This document shows, one piece after another, positions 63,457 through 64,000 of a stretch of 64,000 nucleotides of DNA. The translations under genes were made by a program, and so were the position numbers. The notes under the pieces were generated by a model. The model had not been told where the DNA came from, did no database searches, and was given only the letters and a program-made list of their open reading frames with translations. The stretch is from Sophora flavescens. Taxonomy: Eukaryota > Streptophyta > Magnoliopsida > Fabales > Fabaceae. The stretch lies in NCBI GenBank assembly GCA_030762895.1, contig CM061068.1, forward strand, positions 38,178,783 to 38,242,782, given 5' to 3'. Each line of letters starts with the position of its first letter. The stretch's first letter is position 1.

Positions 63457-64000
63457 AATGGTTAAATGGTCAGGAGACTGATCCTTGCTGTCTCAATTCT
63501 TCTCATAAAGAAGTTAAATTTCAGCACTGGGTAAAGTGGCTTGTACATTGTGCATGCTTCAAGCCCAAAAGGGGTCTCGCTTGAGGGAGCATATATGTTA
63601 GAGATATAGAGTCATTCATGTGCCTCCACCTAACAACTAATTATCTTCAAGGAGAGTTGGTCCTTGTCAAATGTCTATATAAAAAGGGGAAACTGAAAAT
63701 AAACAAGAGTAAATTGAGACCAATTACAATTATGCAATGCTTCAATTAAACTTATGAAAATGGGAATCACAACCCAACGTATACCAGGAGCTCAAATTAT
63801 TAACATTTGCCTACATGGTGCTAACATTTTTGAAAAACCCTAATGACAATTTAAAGGAAAAGACCCGGAACAACTAAAAAAGGAGAAAGAGATCGAACAT
63901 GAGCAATTTGTAAACCTTCTAAAACTGGATCCATGATTTTAAATCCGACCTGAAATTAAATTTCCCCAAAAAACGAAATCATCTCCTTGAAGAGTCAAGA
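63457..64000. other. Intergenic, no gene recognised
   Basis: Contains another tgttagagatata block at about 63597 and otherwise simple AT-rich sequence to the end of the window. Confidence 0.35.

Overview
The window is nuclear DNA of a flowering plant, most likely a eudicot. It is AT-rich, its genes have introns with GT-AG borders, it carries plant-specific retrotransposon lineages (Tat, Athila-like, copia) and CACTA transposons, and it holds three plant host genes: a POPEYE/bHLH47-type transcription factor, an HVA22-like ER protein and 40S ribosomal protein S9. A legume or related rosid is possible, but I cannot fix the species. Exon borders were derived by hand from reading frame and splice sites.

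Layout. 1-2616 is the 3' end of a plus-strand Athila-like Ty3/gypsy element (internal tail plus 3' LTR). It cuts into the left side of a minus-strand Tat-lineage Ty3/gypsy element (2617-25470). The Tat element has decayed gag, protease, RT, RNase H, a second RNase H and integrase, plus a plus-strand antisense extra ORF. A 1.65-kb solo LTR (7625-9277, TSD atact) splits its RT. A 10.3-kb CACTA transposon (A, 14243-24561, TSD tta) sits inside its 5' LTR. At 26.9-28.3 kb lies a 5'-only copia fragment (LTR plus gag).

28.3-43 kb is the gene-bearing part: bHLH47/PYE (31472-33252), HVA22-like (34556-36907) and RPS9 (38523-40017), all on the plus strand, with MITE-like fold-backs between and within them. 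A short hAT-like element (42845-43194) and a 504-bp solo LTR (43669-44172, TSD gcatc) follow.

46919-58612 is a second CACTA transposon (B, 11.7 kb, TSD tta) of a different family, inserted in an older repeat. Both CACTAs encode a TNP2 transposase and a second intron-rich gene with an En/Spm-type region and a Ulp1-like cysteine protease region. TNP2 is broken in both, and the second gene of B has at least one stop. Both also carry fragments of host genes with introns: a WD40-protein fragment in A, and a uridine kinase/UPRT-like fragment plus seven exons of an ERECTA-type LRR receptor kinase in B. The ERECTA fragment lies downstream of, and in the same direction as, the transposon's own genes. 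58.6-64 kb is non-coding, with microsatellites, a SINE-like remnant and duplicated LTR-like remnants.

The window therefore shows a host-gene island between nested transposons. The most unusual content is the pair of gene-capturing CACTA elements and the antisense, intron-bearing ORF of the Tat element.
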